DNA of 8,242 bases from assembly GCA_024691465.1 (NCBI GenBank), contig JAILNO010000160.1, positions 1 to 8,242 on the forward strand, written 5' to 3'. The notes below the pieces were generated by a model. The model was given only the letters and a program-made list of their open reading frames with translations. It had not been told where the DNA came from and did not search any database. The translations under genes were made by a program, and so were the position numbers. The stretch is from Pseudobutyrivibrio sp. GTDB lineage: Bacteria; Bacillota_A; Clostridia; Lachnospirales; Lachnospiraceae. The first letter of the stretch is position 1; each line of letters begins with the position of its first letter. Positions 5,976 through 8,242 of the stretch are shown piece after piece.

Positions 5976-8242
5976 TTATGAATAAAGATCTACTAACTTC
6001 TTAAGGTGTGAGTAGCGCTCCTTAGCTGTCTCCTCATTAAGAGCAAAGAGCTTCTCAGCACGCTCTGGGAATGCCTTTGTAAGACGAGAGTAACGTGTCT
6101 CGTTTGCAAGGAAGTCCTGATACTTGCTGTAATCACCTTCCTTAGAAGTAAGTGTGAATGGATTCTTACCTTCCTTCTTAAGGTCTGGGTTGAATGAGAA
6201 GAGGTTCCAGTAACCAGCAGTTACAGCTGCCTTCATCTCATCCTGGCAGTGGTTCATACCACCCTTAACACCGTGTAACTCACATGGAGCGTATCCGATG
6301 ATAAGTGAAGGTCCGTTGTAAGCCTCAGCCTCAGCAAGAACCTTAACAGCCTGGTTCATATTAGCACCAAGAGCAATCTGTGCTACGTATACATAACCGT
6401 AAGACATAGCGATCTCAGAAAGTGACTTCTTAGAGATCTCCTTACCTGCTGCAGCGAACTGGCAAACCTCACCGATGTTAGAAGCCTTAGATGCCTGTCC
6501 ACCTGTGTTAGAGTACATCTCAGTATCGAATACCATGACATTGACATTCTCACCTGAAGCGAGTACGTGATCAAGACCACCGAATCCGATATCGTATGCC
6601 CAACCATCACCACCGAAGATCCATACAGACTTCTTAGCGAGGTAATCCTTAAGATCAAGAGCTGCCTTAGCATCAGGACAACCAGCTGCACAAGCCTTCT
6701 CAAGCTCTGCAACAAGTGCGTCTGTAGCTGGGCCATTCTCTCTAGTAGCATCCTTAGTCTCTTCGAACTTAGCAAATGCAGCCTTAAGCTCTGCAGATGC
6801 CTTGTCAGACTCAGCACACTTCTTAGCAGACTCAATAGCACGAGTACGTAAGTACTTCTGTCCTACTTCCATACCAAGACCATGCTGTGCATTGTCCTCG
6901 AAGAGTGAGTTACACCAAGCTGGACCCTTCTTAGAATCCTTGTTAACTGTGAATGGTGATGTAGCTGCAGGACCACCCCAAATAGAAGAACATCCTGTAG
7001 CATTTGAAATATACATATGCTCACCGAAGAGCTGTGTAATAAGTCTAGCGTATGATGTCTCAGCACAACCTGCACATGATCCTGAGAACTCAAGGAGTGG
7101 CTGATTGAACTGTGAACCCTTAACTGTAAGGTCAGAACCTGCTGCTTCCTTACGACCAACATTAGCTACTAAGTAGTTGAATACTGGCTGCTCGTCTGCT
7201 TCCTCTGCCTGTGGAACCATTGAAATAGCACCAACTGGACATACAGTAACACACTCGCCGCATCCCATACAATCAAGTGGAGATACACTCATTGTGTACT
7301 TGTACTCAGAAGCCTTAGGCTTAGTATCAGCAAGCTTGATATTAGAAGGAGCTGCCTTAACCTCATCCTCTGAAAGCATAAATGGACGGATAGTAGCATG
7401 TGAACATACGAATGCACACTGGTTACACTGGATACACTTAGTCTCATCCCATGTAGGAACTGTTACAGCTGTACCTCTCTTCTCATATGCAGAAGCACCA
7501 AGCTCGAACTGTCCGTTAGGATTCTCAGCAAATGCTGAAACTGGAAGAGAATCACCATCCATCTTAGAGATAGGCTCAAGGAGATTCTTAACCATCTTAA
7601 CGAGCTCTGGACGACCCTCAAGTGCTGGCTTAGCAGCATCAGCAGCTGGGTTCTTCCATGAATCTGGAACATTAACCTTATGTACAGCATCAACACCAGC
7701 GTCGATAGCATTGTAGTTCATCTGTACTACATCGTCACCCTTCTTACCATATGACTTCTTAGCTGCAGCCTTCATGAACTCAACAGCCTGGTCAATTGGC
7801 ATTACATCAGCAAGCTTGAAGAATGCTGACTGAAGGATTGTATTAGTACGCTTACCCATACCAATCTCGATAGCCTTATCGATAGCATTGATTGTGTAAA
7901 GCTGGATATTGTTATCAGCGATGTACTTCTTAGCCTCAGCATTGAGATGATTCTCAAGTTCCTCATCTGACCACTGGCAGTTAATCATGAATACTCCGCC
8001 TGGCTTAACGTCCTGAACCATCTTCATACCCTGTGTTACATAAGCTGGGTTATGGCAAGCAACGAAGTCAGCCTGATTAATATAGTAAGGAGACTTGATT
8101 GGGTTGTCACCGAATCTCAAGTGAGAAATTGTAACACCACCAGTCTTCTTAGAATCATACTGGAAGTATGCCTGAATGTACTTATCTGTGTGATCACCGA
8201 TGATCTTAGTAGAGTTCTTATTAGCACCTACTGTACCATCGC
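5976..8242 (-). CDS. nifJ: Pyruvate:ferredoxin (flavodoxin) oxidoreductase, C-terminal part (5' end beyond right edge)
   Basis: This enzyme oxidatively decarboxylates pyruvate to acetyl-CoA and CO2, reducing ferredoxin, in the cytoplasm of anaerobes. The window holds 754 codons; the N-terminal 400-odd residues of the usual roughly 1,170 are missing. The frame stays open to the edge and begins DGTVGANKNSTKIIG, a conserved PFOR stretch. Counting from there, two ferredoxin-type [4Fe-4S] motifs are at 269-279 and 324-334 (CxxCxxCxxxC each). The proximal-cluster cysteines are probably 389, 392 (SCAGC), 417 (ATGC) and 653 (APCELHG). The thiamine-diphosphate motif runs from GDGWAYD (544-550) to YSNTGGQ (576-582). 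There is no long C-terminal extension of the Desulfovibrio africanus type. Codon choice is strongly biased (Lys almost always AAG where checked, Gly often GGT), unlike the operon to its left, consistent with high expression. The TTG at 8118-8120 is an internal Leu codon, not a start. Confidence 0.98.
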   Translation of the reverse strand, partial: DGTVGANKNSTKIIGDHTDKYIQAYFQYDSKKTGGVTISHLRFGDNPIKSPYYINQADFVACHNPAYVTQGMKMVQDVKPGGVFMINCQWSDEELENHLNAEAKKYIADNNIQLYTINAIDKAIEIGMGKRTNTILQSAFFKLADVMPIDQAVEFMKAAAKKSYGKKGDDVVQMNYNAIDAGVDAVHKVNVPDSWKNPAADAAKPALEGRPELVKMVKNLLEPISKMDGDSLPVSAFAENPNGQFELGASAYEKRGTAVTVPTWDETKCIQCNQCAFVCSHATIRPFMLSEDEVKAAPSNIKLADTKPKASEYKYTMSVSPLDCMGCGECVTVCPVGAISMVPQAEEADEQPVFNYLVANVGRKEAAGSDLTVKGSQFNQPLLEFSGSCAGCAETSYARLITQLFGEHMYISNATGCSSIWGGPAATSPFTVNKDSKKGPAWCNSLFEDNAQHGLGMEVGQKYLRTRAIESAKKCAESDKASAELKAAFAKFEETKDATRENGPATDALVAELEKACAAGCPDAKAALDLKDYLAKKSVWIFGGDGWAYDIGFGGLDHVLASGENVNVMVFDTEMYSNTGGQASKASNIGEVCQFAAAGKEISKKSLSEIAMSYGYVYVAQIALGANMNQAVKVLAEAEAYNGPSLIIGYAPCELHGVKGGMNHCQDEMKAAVTAGYWNLFSFNPDLKKEGKNPFTLTSKEGDYSKYQDFLANETRYSRLTKAFPERAEKLFALNEETAKERYSHLKKLVDLYS

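Noticed and set aside
7177..7716. A 179-codon plus-strand reading frame opposite the oxidoreductase
   Set aside because: It is antisense to conserved ferredoxin-domain sequence, shows no recognisable domain and is explained by biased codon use on the coding strand. The other opposite-strand and out-of-frame openings in the window are rejected on the same grounds.
8118..8120. TTG as a start codon of a 714-residue oxidoreductase
   Set aside because: The frame stays open upstream to the window edge and encodes conserved PFOR sequence (TISHLRFGDNP); this TTG is an internal Leu.

Overview
The window looks like a chromosomal piece of a strict anaerobe of the Firmicutes/Clostridia, most plausibly a Lachnospiraceae-like rumen or gut bacterium. 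This is an inference from a clostridial-type pyruvate:ferredoxin oxidoreductase, low-GC coding sequence, strong AGGAG-type ribosome binding sites and a Gram-positive-style hairpin-plus-T-tract terminator. Every gene is on the minus strand, so transcription runs from right to left.

Right part (5976-8242): the C-terminal two thirds of pyruvate:ferredoxin oxidoreductase, a central energy-metabolism enzyme, cut by the window's right edge. It ends in a textbook intrinsic terminator (5924-5952). Between 5796 and 5923 lies a well-formed sigma-A-type promoter flanked by two small inverted repeats. It starts a new, more AT-rich transcription unit.

Left part (1-5795): a tightly packed seven-gene operon that continues past the left edge. 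In transcription order: a GNAT N-acetyltransferase (5325-5795); a class II aminoacyl-tRNA-synthetase-like amino acid:[carrier protein] ligase (4079-5272); a KAS III/FabH-like condensing enzyme whose catalytic His position is Ser (3065-4069); a cysteine-rich PP-loop ATPase of the N-acetyl-sugar-amidotransferase-like group (2035-3054); a first acyl carrier protein with a DSF phosphopantetheine site (1784-2032); an ANL-superfamily adenylate-forming ligase (212-1783); and a second, different carrier protein with an NSI site, cut by the left edge (1-208). Apart from the gap after the GNAT gene, spacings are 0-10 nt, so translational coupling is likely.

Working model (inference): two independent activation systems feed two carrier proteins. 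The SerRS-like ligase would load an amino acid on one and the ANL ligase a carboxylic acid on the other. The KAS III-like enzyme would join or transfer the acyl units, the PP-loop enzyme would add nitrogen or sulfur through an adenylated intermediate, and the GNAT enzyme would acetylate product, precursor or target. Together these look like a small, non-modular, thiotemplated natural-product pathway that I cannot match to a described one. No RNA genes, CRISPR arrays, insertion sequences or attachment sites were seen. The only stretch without a gene is about 180 bases (5796-5975), covered by the promoter, repeat and terminator entries.
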